DNA from: Candidatus Aminicenantota bacterium
GTDB taxonomy: Bacteria > Acidobacteriota > Aminicenantia > Aminicenantales > Saccharicenantaceae
Assembly (NCBI GenBank): GCA_022867105.1
Contig: JALHVH010000211.1
Location: 1 to 7,873 of the forward strand
Reading direction: 5' to 3'
DNA length: 7,873 nucleotides
Positions within the stretch are counted from its first letter, which is position 1. Each line of letters begins with the position of its first letter. Position numbers and translations under genes: made by a program. Below, in pieces: positions 1 through 5,396 of this stretch. The notes below the pieces were generated by a model that had not been told where the DNA came from, did no database searches, and worked only from the letters and a program-made list of their open reading frames with translations.

Positions 1-1300
1 CGGCATTGGGAGAGGCTTGATACATGACTTGGCTCCCCGCTTCGTTCCTGATCACGGGCACGCGCCGGATTCTACTTCCCTGCCGCACTTCGACGACGGA
101 CCACGCCGCCGGCACCACCGTCTTCAGGGTTAGCGGGAGGTCATAAACGTCGTCCTTGAGGTCGTTGCGGAGCGTCACTTTGATCGAGTCGCCCGTCCGG
201 GACGTTTTCATCGTGCTGTGTATTCGCTCCCTCATGTATCTTGTCACATCCCCGAACGTCGCCACCCACACCTTGTCTTCCTTCGACTTGATGTAGCGGA
301 AATACTCCCCGAGTTCCGCGCCCGTCGTTGGTTCCCAGCCGACGCCGTCGACGCCGTGAAAAACCAGCACCAGCCACATGTTGTCGTGCGCGGCCACGGT
401 GTCGACCCACGATCTCATCAACGTCGTCGGGGTCTTCGTCAAAACACCCCTCTGCCACTGCACGTATTCTTTGGCGGAGGCGGCGGGGTCTTTTTCGCTG
501 CTCCGATTGAGTTCTTCCAGGAACGGCTCGGGCATGCGGTTGCGCGAGGCCGGGTAGAGTGCCAGGGCGTGCCGGACGACGCGTCCGTCTTCGGTGCCGT
601 AAGGGCATTCGACCGTGAATGTATGCCTGGGGCCGAGGTGCTCGAGGATGTCCTCGCGGCTTTTTTCCAGTTCATAGACCAGGTTGGGCTCGTCGAGGAC
701 CGCCAGGCGCGGATGGGTGACCGTATGGCTGGAAAATTCGTATCCCCGGTCGGCCAGGGCGCGGAAATCATCCCAGGTGAGGACAGCCCGTTTTTCGGCG
801 GTCTGATCGGGCTCCTCGTCCGGTTTGAAGGTGCCTCGGCGCACTCCGGCATAGGCCTCGTCGATCGTTTTGTAAGCTTCGTCGAGCCTGCCGTCCTCGT
901 AAAGTTCGCCGGCGCGATCATGGCACTCGGGGGTCCCCTGCAAGCTGATGTGGCCGATCGCGGACGCGCGCTCGAAGAAGTTGTCCTTGTTCGTCGGAAC
1001 GTCGGCCGTTTCCCGGACGATGTCGCCCGTCGGGCGGCCGATGAACGTGCCGTGGTAGAGGGAGCCGGAAACTTCGCCCGTGATGATGTGGAACGTGGCG
1101 GGAAACCCCAGGCCGTCCATGATGGGCACGGCCACCCGGAACTGGTTGATGGTGCCGTCGTCGTAGGTCAGCGAGATCGCGGCCTTTTTGCCGTCGGGCC
1201 ACCGGACGATCTCCGTGGAGCCGGCCTGGTCCCCGGCGATCCCGGCGGACAGGCCCGTCATTCCGGTCAAGGCGAGTAAAAAGCCGATGATGCGTTTCAT
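1..1300 (-). CDS. Secreted polysaccharide deacetylase (NodB-like), 3' end cut by window edge
   Basis: Reading leftward from ATG at 1300, the frame stays open to base 1 (433 codons), so the C terminus is missing. The start is preceded by AGAAAGG with about 5 bases of spacing. Residues 1-22 form a Sec signal peptide (MKRIIGFLLALTG...). The NodB-type metal-dependent deacetylase fold spans roughly 38-360. TYDDG at 45-49 holds the catalytic and metal-binding aspartates, SHTVTHP at 191-197 the metal-binding H192 and H196, CPYG at 232-235 sits where the family has its R-x-P-x-G loop, and LVFHG contains H315, the likely C-terminal catalytic histidine. Family members remove N- or O-acyl groups from cell-wall or extracellular glycans; the substrate here cannot be told. 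The gap of about 140 residues between the first two motifs is longer than the usual 50 or so. Residues from about 365 onward look like a beta-rich accessory domain. It is transcribed divergently from the tRNA gene. Confidence 0.88.
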   Translation of the reverse strand, partial: MKRIIGFLLALTGMTGLSAGIAGDQAGSTEIVRWPDGKKAAISLTYDDGTINQFRVAVPIMDGLGFPATFHIITGEVSGSLYHGTFIGRPTGDIVRETADVPTNKDNFFERASAIGHISLQGTPECHDRAGELYEDGRLDEAYKTIDEAYAGVRRGTFKPDEEPDQTAEKRAVLTWDDFRALADRGYEFSSHTVTHPRLAVLDEPNLVYELEKSREDILEHLGPRHTFTVECPYGTEDGRVVRHALALYPASRNRMPEPFLEELNRSSEKDPAASAKEYVQWQRGVLTKTPTTLMRSWVDTVAAHDNMWLVLVFHGVDGVGWEPTTGAELGEYFRYIKSKEDKVWVATFGDVTRYMRERIHSTMKTSRTGDSIKVTLRNDLKDDVYDLPLTLKTVVPAAWSVVEVRQGSRIRRVPVIRNEAGSQVMYQASPNA

Positions 1301-1380
1301 TTCAACCTTTCTAAATTTACCGTTCAAGCATGCCCGAAAGCCGGAGAAATTTCAACAACGTGGATGGAGCCGTTTTCCTC

Positions 1381-1409
1381 TTGAAATTACCCGCCTGAAT
1401 CCGTATAAT
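1381..1409 (+). promoter_or_regulatory. Sigma-70-type promoter of tRNA-Asp
   Basis: TTGAAA at 1381-1386 and a perfect TATAAT at 1404-1409 are separated by exactly 17 bases. Transcription should begin near 1416, giving a leader of about 10 bases before the mature tRNA. The near-consensus match fits a strong constitutive stable-RNA promoter. It differs in sequence and spacer length from the two protein-gene promoters at 1786 and 5236. Confidence 0.85.
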
Positions 1410-1425
1410 GACGAAGCCCTAAGGT

Positions 1426-1502
1426 GGGGTCGTAGTTCAGCTGGTTAGAACGCCGGCCTGTCACGCCGGAGGTCGCGAGTTCGAGTCTCGTCGGCCCCGC
1501 CA
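1426..1502 (+). tRNA. tRNA-Asp (anticodon GUC)
   Basis: A complete 77-base cloverleaf including the encoded CCA. The acceptor stem GGGGTCG pairs with CGGCCCC (one G-U), followed by discriminator G and CCA. The D-arm holds GTTCAGCTGGTTAGAAC. The anticodon stem CCGGC/GCCGG (1453-1457 and 1465-1469) encloses the loop CTGTCAC with anticodon GTC at 1460-1462. The T-arm is GCGAG-TTCGAGT-CTCGT. Anticodon, G73 discriminator and length match bacterial tRNA-Asp. It is a single-gene unit with its own promoter and a probable downstream terminator. No integrase lies beside it. Confidence 0.97.
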
Positions 1503-1511
1503 CTCCTATTC

Positions 1512-1611
1512 CCGAGACGCTGACCTTCCTCTCCCCCCTTGCTTAGACCAAGGGGGGTAGGGGGGATGAAGAAATACGGACAAAGTCTTGCGAAGCGTCT
1601 CGGTAGTTTTT
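1512..1611 (+). terminator. tRNA-Asp intrinsic terminator, apparently split by a repeat insertion
   Basis: CCGAGACGC (1512-1520) is a perfect 9-base reverse complement of GCGTCTCGG (1595-1603), and the right arm is followed by TAG and a run of five T (1607-1611). The left arm begins 10 bases after the tRNA end, the usual place for an intrinsic terminator. The arms are separated by 74 bases, nearly all of which is the palindromic repeat at 1523-1590. I infer that an ordinary short-loop terminator was interrupted in its loop. The arms could still pair, since the insert folds into its own hairpin. The arms and T-run are directly visible; the insertion history is inference. Confidence 0.65.
1523..1590. 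repeat. Palindromic interspersed repeat, copy 1 (MITE-like)
   Basis: A 68-base unit with a 9-bp perfect stem, CCCCCCTTG (1533-1541) against CAAGGGGGG (1549-1557), around a 7-base loop. It continues through a second G-run and ends in ATACGGACAAAGTCTTG. The whole unit aligns with the unit at 1626-1692 in length, in the position of the hairpin, and in the 3' flank ATAC..ACAAAGTC.TG. G-rich intergenic hairpins of this kind are common non-coding repeats in many environmental bacteria. There is no transposase nearby and no clear terminal inverted repeats, so mobilisation in trans is only a possibility. Unit limits are approximate. Confidence 0.7.
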
Positions 1612-1625
1612 GTCCTGAAACGCCT

Positions 1626-1692
1626 ACATTTTCCAAGCCCCCTCTTAATTCGCTAAGAGGGGGTTGGGGAATAAAATACAAACAAAGTCCTG
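1626..1692. repeat. Palindromic interspersed repeat, copy 2
   Basis: A 67-base diverged copy of the unit at 1523-1590. CCCCCTCTTA (1638-1647) pairs perfectly over 10 bp with TAAGAGGGGG (1654-1663) around ATTCGC, and the stem can be lengthened by CCAA/TTGG past one bulged G. The 3' flank reads AATACAAACAAAGTCCTG, matching copy 1. The hairpin arms differ in sequence from copy 1 but each remains self-complementary. This suggests compensatory change, or selection on structure rather than sequence. Confidence 0.7.
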
Positions 1693-1722
1693 TGCATGTC
1701 ACCCTATCCTTTATGGGATTTG

Positions 1723-1770
1723 GGTAACATTTTAGATGATTCAACAGCCTTTCCTTCGGTAACATATTAG
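1723..1770. repeat. Short direct repeat GGTAACATwTTAG, two copies
   Basis: GGTAACATTTTAG (1723-1735) recurs as GGTAACATATTAG (1758-1770), 12 of 13 bases identical, at a 35-base period. It lies between the palindromic repeats and the C1 peptidase promoter. Its function is unknown. It could be a protein-binding array upstream of the promoter at 1786, or the remains of a transposon end, since some insertion sequences carry repeated transposase sites at their termini. The rest of 1693-1785 is AT-rich and shows no coding signal. Confidence 0.5.
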
Positions 1771-1785
1771 GTCAATGCGGTGTTG

Positions 1786-1815
1786 TTGACAGCGCCGCGC
1801 CGCCGGCGATATATT
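1786..1815 (+). promoter_or_regulatory. Promoter of the C1 peptidase gene, with a dyad in the spacer
   Basis: TTGACA (1786-1791) and TATATT (1810-1815) are separated by 18 bases. Transcription should start near 1822, giving a leader of about 87 bases. The GC-rich spacer contains an inverted repeat, CGCCG (1793-1797) and CGGCG (1804-1808), six bases apart. The same dyad at the same place occurs in the amidase promoter at 5236-5265. A dyad between the -35 and -10 boxes is a plausible operator. Confidence 0.72.
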
Positions 1816-1830
1816 ATCGAAATGATGAGA

Positions 1831-1866
1831 AGGGGTGATTCATCGCCAAGAGCGGGAATTCTCCCG
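1831..1866 (+). promoter_or_regulatory. Conserved 5' leader element upstream of the C1 peptidase
   Basis: In the expected transcript, AGGGGTGATTCATCGCCAAG (1831-1850) matches 15 of 20 bases of the amidase leader at 5281-5300. Here the RNA can fold as GGTGA-TTCA-TCGCC (with one G-U), followed by a second small hairpin, CGGGA-ATTC-TCCCG (1853-1866). The pairing is not preserved in the amidase copy, so the conservation looks like a sequence signal rather than a riboswitch fold. I recognise no known riboswitch class. Confidence 0.45.
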
Positions 1867-1908
1867 TCCAAGGAAAAAGTGAAGTCTTATCCTTTATAGG
1901 GGTGCTGC

Positions 1909-3129
1909 ATGAAAAAGATTGGATTTTTTTTGTTTGTCGTATTTCTCCTTCCGGTAATCGTCCTTTCTCAGGAGAAAAAGAAGGACAGGGGAATATTCAT
2001 CGAGCCAAAGAACTCATTCTGGGATGAAATCCAAAATGCGACCGAAGAGTTCGGAAAAAAGAAGCCGACACCAGGGAAGGCCTTTGTCGTCGATCTAAGC
2101 GCTTTCGATGCGCCCCAAAGCCTGGAGGGGTTCATCTCCGTCTGGCACAATCCGCCGACGTCGCAGGGCAGCACCAACACCTGCTGGTGTTTTTCGACGA
2201 CCTCTTTCTTCGAATCGGAAGTCCATAGGCTTTACGGGAAGAAAGTCCGCCTTTCGGAAGCGTATACGGTTTACGGCGAATATCTGGAGCGGGCCAGGAG
2301 GTTCGTTCGCGAGAGGGGAAATTCGGCCGTCGCCGAAGGCTCCGAGGCCAACGCGGTCACGCGGGATTGGAAACTCTACGGCTGCGTCCCGTGGGTAGCC
2401 TATTCCGGATTGAAGTCCGGCCAGAAATTCCACGATCACTCAAAACTGATCGCCGAGGTCGCGTCCTACCTCGACCATCTCAAGAGCGCAAACGCTTGGA
2501 ACGAGGAAGAAGCCGTCGAGACGGTTCAATCGATGCTGGACTACCACCTGGGCGTGCCGCCGGGAAAATTCATGGTCGAAGGAAAAGAATACACGCCCCA
2601 AAGCTATTTGAACGATTATCTGATGATCCATCCCGATGATTATGTCGATGTTCTGTCCTACATGCAGCAGCCTTTCGGTCAACAAGTCGAATACGAGGTT
2701 CCGGACAACTGGTGGCATAGCAAGGACTACTACAACGTTCCCCTGGAGACCTACATAAAGATCATAAAGAACGCCCTGCGCCGCGGTTATTCGCTGAGTC
2801 TCGGCGGGGACGTCTCCGAGCCGGGGAAAAACGCCGACAAAAAGGTCTTCATGATTCCGACCTTCGACATTCCTTCGGATAGTATCGATGATAACGCCCG
2901 CCAATTCCGGTTCAGCAACGGAACGACGACCGACGATCACGGAGTTCATCTCATCGGATATAAAGAAACGAACGGCAAGGATTGGTTTCTTATAAAGGAT
3001 TCCGGATCGAGCTCGTTCAACAAAGACCCGAAAGGATACTACTTTCTGACGGAAGATTACGTGAAACTGAAGATGATGGATTTCATGGTCCATAAGGACG
3101 CGCTCAAGGGGTTTATCGACGTGAAGTGA
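1909..3129 (+). CDS. Secreted C1-family (bleomycin hydrolase/PepC-type) cysteine peptidase
   Basis: 406 residues, starting at an ATG with AGGGG six bases upstream. Residues 1-20 form a Sec signal peptide (MKKIGFFLFVVFLLPVIVLS). The papain-type core is visible: Q86 in QGSTNTCWCFS is the oxyanion-hole glutamine and C92 the nucleophile, H344 lies in DHGVHLIGY, and WFLIKDSG holds the third catalytic position at D364. The family normally has Asn there. The roughly 250 residues between Cys and His, and the short His-to-third-residue spacing, resemble bleomycin hydrolase and PepC rather than papain, and no propeptide is obvious. Those relatives are cytosolic aminopeptidases; this one is predicted to be exported, so it probably trims peptides in the periplasm or outside the cell. 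By eye its GC is lower than that of the DUF5916 and amidase genes. It is a single-gene unit that ends convergent with the next gene. Confidence 0.87.
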   Translation: MKKIGFFLFVVFLLPVIVLSQEKKKDRGIFIEPKNSFWDEIQNATEEFGKKKPTPGKAFVVDLSAFDAPQSLEGFISVWHNPPTSQGSTNTCWCFSTTSFFESEVHRLYGKKVRLSEAYTVYGEYLERARRFVRERGNSAVAEGSEANAVTRDWKLYGCVPWVAYSGLKSGQKFHDHSKLIAEVASYLDHLKSANAWNEEEAVETVQSMLDYHLGVPPGKFMVEGKEYTPQSYLNDYLMIHPDDYVDVLSYMQQPFGQQVEYEVPDNWWHSKDYYNVPLETYIKIIKNALRRGYSLSLGGDVSEPGKNADKKVFMIPTFDIPSDSIDDNARQFRFSNGTTTDDHGVHLIGYKETNGKDWFLIKDSGSSSFNKDPKGYYFLTEDYVKLKMMDFMVHKDALKGFIDVK

Positions 3130-3160
3130 CACGCGTGCTGGGGCCAGGGGCCGAGCACGG
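3130..3160. terminator. Convergent intergenic hairpin, possible bidirectional terminator
   Basis: The 35-base gap between two convergent stop codons contains CGTGCT (3134-3139) pairing with AGCACG (3154-3159). The stem extends through ACAC/GTGT past a bulged G and encloses an inner GGCC/GGCC stem (3142-3145 and 3149-3152). Position and strength suit a shared terminator, but the flanking T-runs are short on both strands (GTGTTTC on plus), so intrinsic termination is uncertain. Confidence 0.5.
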
Positions 3161-3164
3161 TGTT

Positions 3165-5198
3165 TCAGAACATATAAGCGAACTTCAAGAACAGCGTGTT
3201 ACCCTGCGTCCCCCGGACGCCGAAGCGGGCTGTCCCTTTCTGGTAGGCGAGCTGGACCAGGCCGAACGGCGGCTGGAACCGCCAGACGAACAGGACCTGG
3301 ATGTTGTGCTTGTCGATGGATGAATTCGTCTGGTAGAAGATCTTGAGGAACAGGTCCTTGGTGAAATAGTTTGTCGTCCGGATGACGTGGATCCAGGTGC
3401 TCTCCCCCTTCGGGTCGGGCTCGAAGACCAGCCTCTCCAGGCTGTACTCGAGGCTTAGGTTCCGGGTGAGCATGTAGTTCAGCGTGCCTTCGAACAGCTG
3501 GAAGTCCCGGTCGAAATTCCTGCCGAAGGCATAAGCGAACTCGGCCGACTGCCACTCGCGTTCGTTGTAGCTCAGGGATAACTGGGTCTCGTTGTTCCGG
3601 AAGTCTTTCTCGTAGAGCTTGTATTCCTGGGTGTGGTCGATGCCCAGGCTGAACTTGTTCTTGAGGTCGACCTTGAGCTCCTGATCGACCTGCCAGCTTC
3701 GCAGGCTCCCGTTGAAGCCCCAGTAGATGTTGTAGTTGGACTCGTAGCCGATCCGCTCGAGCAGCCCCTTCCGGAGCCAAAAGGTCTTGGTCAGGGCCGA
3801 ATCCAGCTCCCGGCGGTTGTCGTCCTGGACGAAGCCTACGGCGTTTGCGTTGTCGCCGAACCGCTCGCCGAGCTGGCTGTAACGGACGTGAAAATGGAAG
3901 GTGGCCGTGTCGTAGCTCGGCCGCAGGAAGAAGGCGACGTCCTCTTTGATCCTATCACCGTAGCTCAAGGCCAGCTGGCCGGTGAAATGGAGCGTGTCGG
4001 TGAAATTGAGGCTCGCGTCGATACCGGCCGTGCCCCGGTTCCTGCCGCCCTCCAGGCGGTTCGCGGCGAGGAAGCCGATGCTGGACGATTTCATGACGTC
4101 GCCCTTCACGCGGACCACGGTGAAGTTCGCCGAATCCAGGCCGAGGGCGTCGTCCTTCTTCGCCTGGGCGCTCAATCCCGTGAACTCGAAGCGCCCCGAC
4201 TTGCCGTAGAGCTTGACCCCCGCGTCGATGTCGGCGATGCGACGCGAATAGAAAAGGTTGATCCTCTGCGTATAGATCTCGGAACCTTCCTGGAAGAAGT
4301 TACGCTTCTCGGGGAGGTTGAGCTCGAACCGGGTGAGGTTGACCTGCTCCTGGTCCGCCTCGACGGTGGCGAAATCGGGATTGATCGTCAGGTTGCCTGA
4401 GACCGTTTGGGAAAACGCGTAGCGGGCGTCCAACCCGGCCTCGAACTGGGAGGCCTTCCCCTCCTCGAATTTGGAGATGACGTGAGGGATGACCTGATAT
4501 TTCTTCCCGGCCTTTTCCAGGTCCATCCCCGTAAGCGACCCGAATTGAGAGACCCTCTGGGGCTGTTCGAGCGGTCCGGTCCAGTAGCTCTGTTCCATGG
4601 CCCGAGGCAGGATGCGGCCGGCCTGAAACCCCCAGGTCCTTTCCGGGCCGGGCTCGAACTTGAGGCTTTCCAGCTCCACGGCGATCTCGGCGCTCCAGCC
4701 GAAATCGGTCCTCCTGCCCGCGGACTTCCATACCCCGTCCCAGGTCGTGTCGGTCGTATTCCCGTTGTCGATGATGCGGCCGTCGTATTGGGTCCCGAGA
4801 ATGTTGGTCATCAGGGTATAGCAGGTGCGCCGGTCATCGAAGGTGTCGAGGCAGACGGATACGGCATCGTCCGTCATCAGGTCGGCGTCGCGCTTGGTCA
4901 CGCGGCCGACGACCTTCGACGGCTCGGTGTCATAGCAGAAGAACCCGAAATAGATATAGCGTCTGTCGTAAAGCACCTTGATCACGGTCCGGACCGAGGC
5001 CGGATCGCCCCGGCTCGGCTGGAATTGGATGAAATCCGCGAGGCTGTCGGCTTTCTGCCAGGCCGGCTCGTCGAGCGTGCCGTCCACCTTGATGGCGTCG
5101 TTGATGTGCAGGGCGGTGGCCTCTTTTGCGCGCTCCTGGGCGAAGGCCGGGGGCAGCACGCCCGCCAATATGATGATGAGGGCGATCGTTCGTTGCAT
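3165..5198 (-). CDS. Outer-membrane protein: CBM9-like domain plus DUF5916 beta-barrel
   Basis: 677 residues. Residues 1-20 are a Sec signal peptide ending AFA before Q21. Residues about 28-230 resemble the carbohydrate-binding module family 9-like domain often found at the N terminus of such proteins: VDGTLDEPAW (38-47), then YIYFGFFCYD, then DDAVSVCLDTFDD. Residues about 235-677 are the DUF5916 region, with alternating aromatic beta-strands and a final FAYMF ending in phenylalanine, the outer-membrane beta-barrel insertion signal. Function is unproven in the family; surface binding or uptake is the common guess. The ATG at 5198 is the only credible start, because an in-frame TAA lies four codons upstream and there is no Shine-Dalgarno. 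It is divergent from the amidase and convergent with the C1 peptidase. At 677 residues I judge it intact, though somewhat short for the family. Confidence 0.87.
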   Translation of the reverse strand: MQRTIALIIILAGVLPPAFAQERAKEATALHINDAIKVDGTLDEPAWQKADSLADFIQFQPSRGDPASVRTVIKVLYDRRYIYFGFFCYDTEPSKVVGRVTKRDADLMTDDAVSVCLDTFDDRRTCYTLMTNILGTQYDGRIIDNGNTTDTTWDGVWKSAGRRTDFGWSAEIAVELESLKFEPGPERTWGFQAGRILPRAMEQSYWTGPLEQPQRVSQFGSLTGMDLEKAGKKYQVIPHVISKFEEGKASQFEAGLDARYAFSQTVSGNLTINPDFATVEADQEQVNLTRFELNLPEKRNFFQEGSEIYTQRINLFYSRRIADIDAGVKLYGKSGRFEFTGLSAQAKKDDALGLDSANFTVVRVKGDVMKSSSIGFLAANRLEGGRNRGTAGIDASLNFTDTLHFTGQLALSYGDRIKEDVAFFLRPSYDTATFHFHVRYSQLGERFGDNANAVGFVQDDNRRELDSALTKTFWLRKGLLERIGYESNYNIYWGFNGSLRSWQVDQELKVDLKNKFSLGIDHTQEYKLYEKDFRNNETQLSLSYNEREWQSAEFAYAFGRNFDRDFQLFEGTLNYMLTRNLSLEYSLERLVFEPDPKGESTWIHVIRTTNYFTKDLFLKIFYQTNSSIDKHNIQVLFVWRFQPPFGLVQLAYQKGTARFGVRGTQGNTLFLKFAYMF

Positions 5199-5206
5199 GA
5201 AGACGA

Positions 5207-5236
5207 TTTATAGCATAATAATGAAGTCATTGTCAT
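5207..5236 (-). promoter_or_regulatory. Promoter of the DUF5916 gene, likely giving a leaderless mRNA
   Basis: On the minus strand TATAAA (5212-5207) is preceded by TGC, an extended -10, and lies 18 bases from ATGACA (5236-5231). Only eight bases separate the -10 from the start codon, so transcription should begin at or within about two bases of the ATG. This fits the absence of a ribosome binding site. The -35 shares base 5236 with the amidase -35. Confidence 0.55.
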
Positions 5237-5265
5237 TGACATCGCCGGACGGCCGGCGGTATATT
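5236..5265 (+). promoter_or_regulatory. Promoter of the amidase gene, with a dyad in the spacer
   Basis: TTGACA (5236-5241) and TATATT (5260-5265) are 18 bases apart. The spacer holds a perfect inverted repeat, CGCCGG (5243-5248) and CCGGCG (5253-5258), whose core CGCCG-N6-CGGCG is also in the C1 peptidase promoter. The -35 is part of an 11-base palindrome, TGTCATTGACA (5231-5241), that also forms the -35 of the divergent gene. Transcription should start near 5272, giving a leader of about 125 bases. Confidence 0.72.
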
Positions 5266-5280
5266 TCCGGCGTGGTCGAG

Positions 5281-5396
5281 AGGGAAGATTCACCGGTAAG
5301 TACGGCCGTTTAGGGCGCCGCTGTGGGACCGGCCTCCCTCGCCGATGAGACCACGAGTCTCGCCTTGGAGGAGAAATCGGGCTGAGGAGGCTACAG
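5281..5396 (+). promoter_or_regulatory. Amidase 5' leader with shared element and ribosome binding site
   Basis: AGGGAAGATTCACCGGTAAG (5281-5300) matches the C1 peptidase leader in 15 of 20 bases. Further on, GAGAC (5347-5351) pairs with GTCTC (5357-5361). CCTCC stretches near 5334-5339 could pair with GGAGG stretches near 5376-5390, the last of which is the ribosome binding site AGGAGG (5385-5390). A structure that masks the ribosome binding site is therefore possible but not shown. Confidence 0.4.

Noticed and set aside
218..1279. 353-codon open frame on the plus strand
   Set aside because: It is antisense to the deacetylase, whose minus-strand reading has a signal peptide, a ribosome binding site and NodB motifs. 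The plus reading matches no family I recognise; long antisense frames are expected at this GC content.
1350..1390. Possible minus-strand promoter for the deacetylase (TTGAAA with CATGCT 17 bases on)
   Set aside because: The -10 candidate matches consensus at only three of six positions, so I do not call it.
1426..1502. tRNA-Asp as an attachment site for an integrated element
   Set aside because: No integrase gene and no repeated copy of the tRNA 3' end is visible elsewhere in the window.
1445..1765. 106-codon minus-strand open frame
   Set aside because: It runs across the tRNA and both palindromic repeats. Its PP-L-S/GG-rich translation is what G/C-run repeats give when read as protein.
1705..1897. 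TATCCTTTAT occurring at 1705-1714 and 1888-1897
   Set aside because: A single 10-base AT-rich match with no further similarity in the flanks; chance cannot be excluded.
3633..5213. Two long plus-strand open frames (255 and 268 codons)
   Set aside because: Both are antisense to the DUF5916 gene, lack plausible domains, and have no ribosome binding site that stands out.
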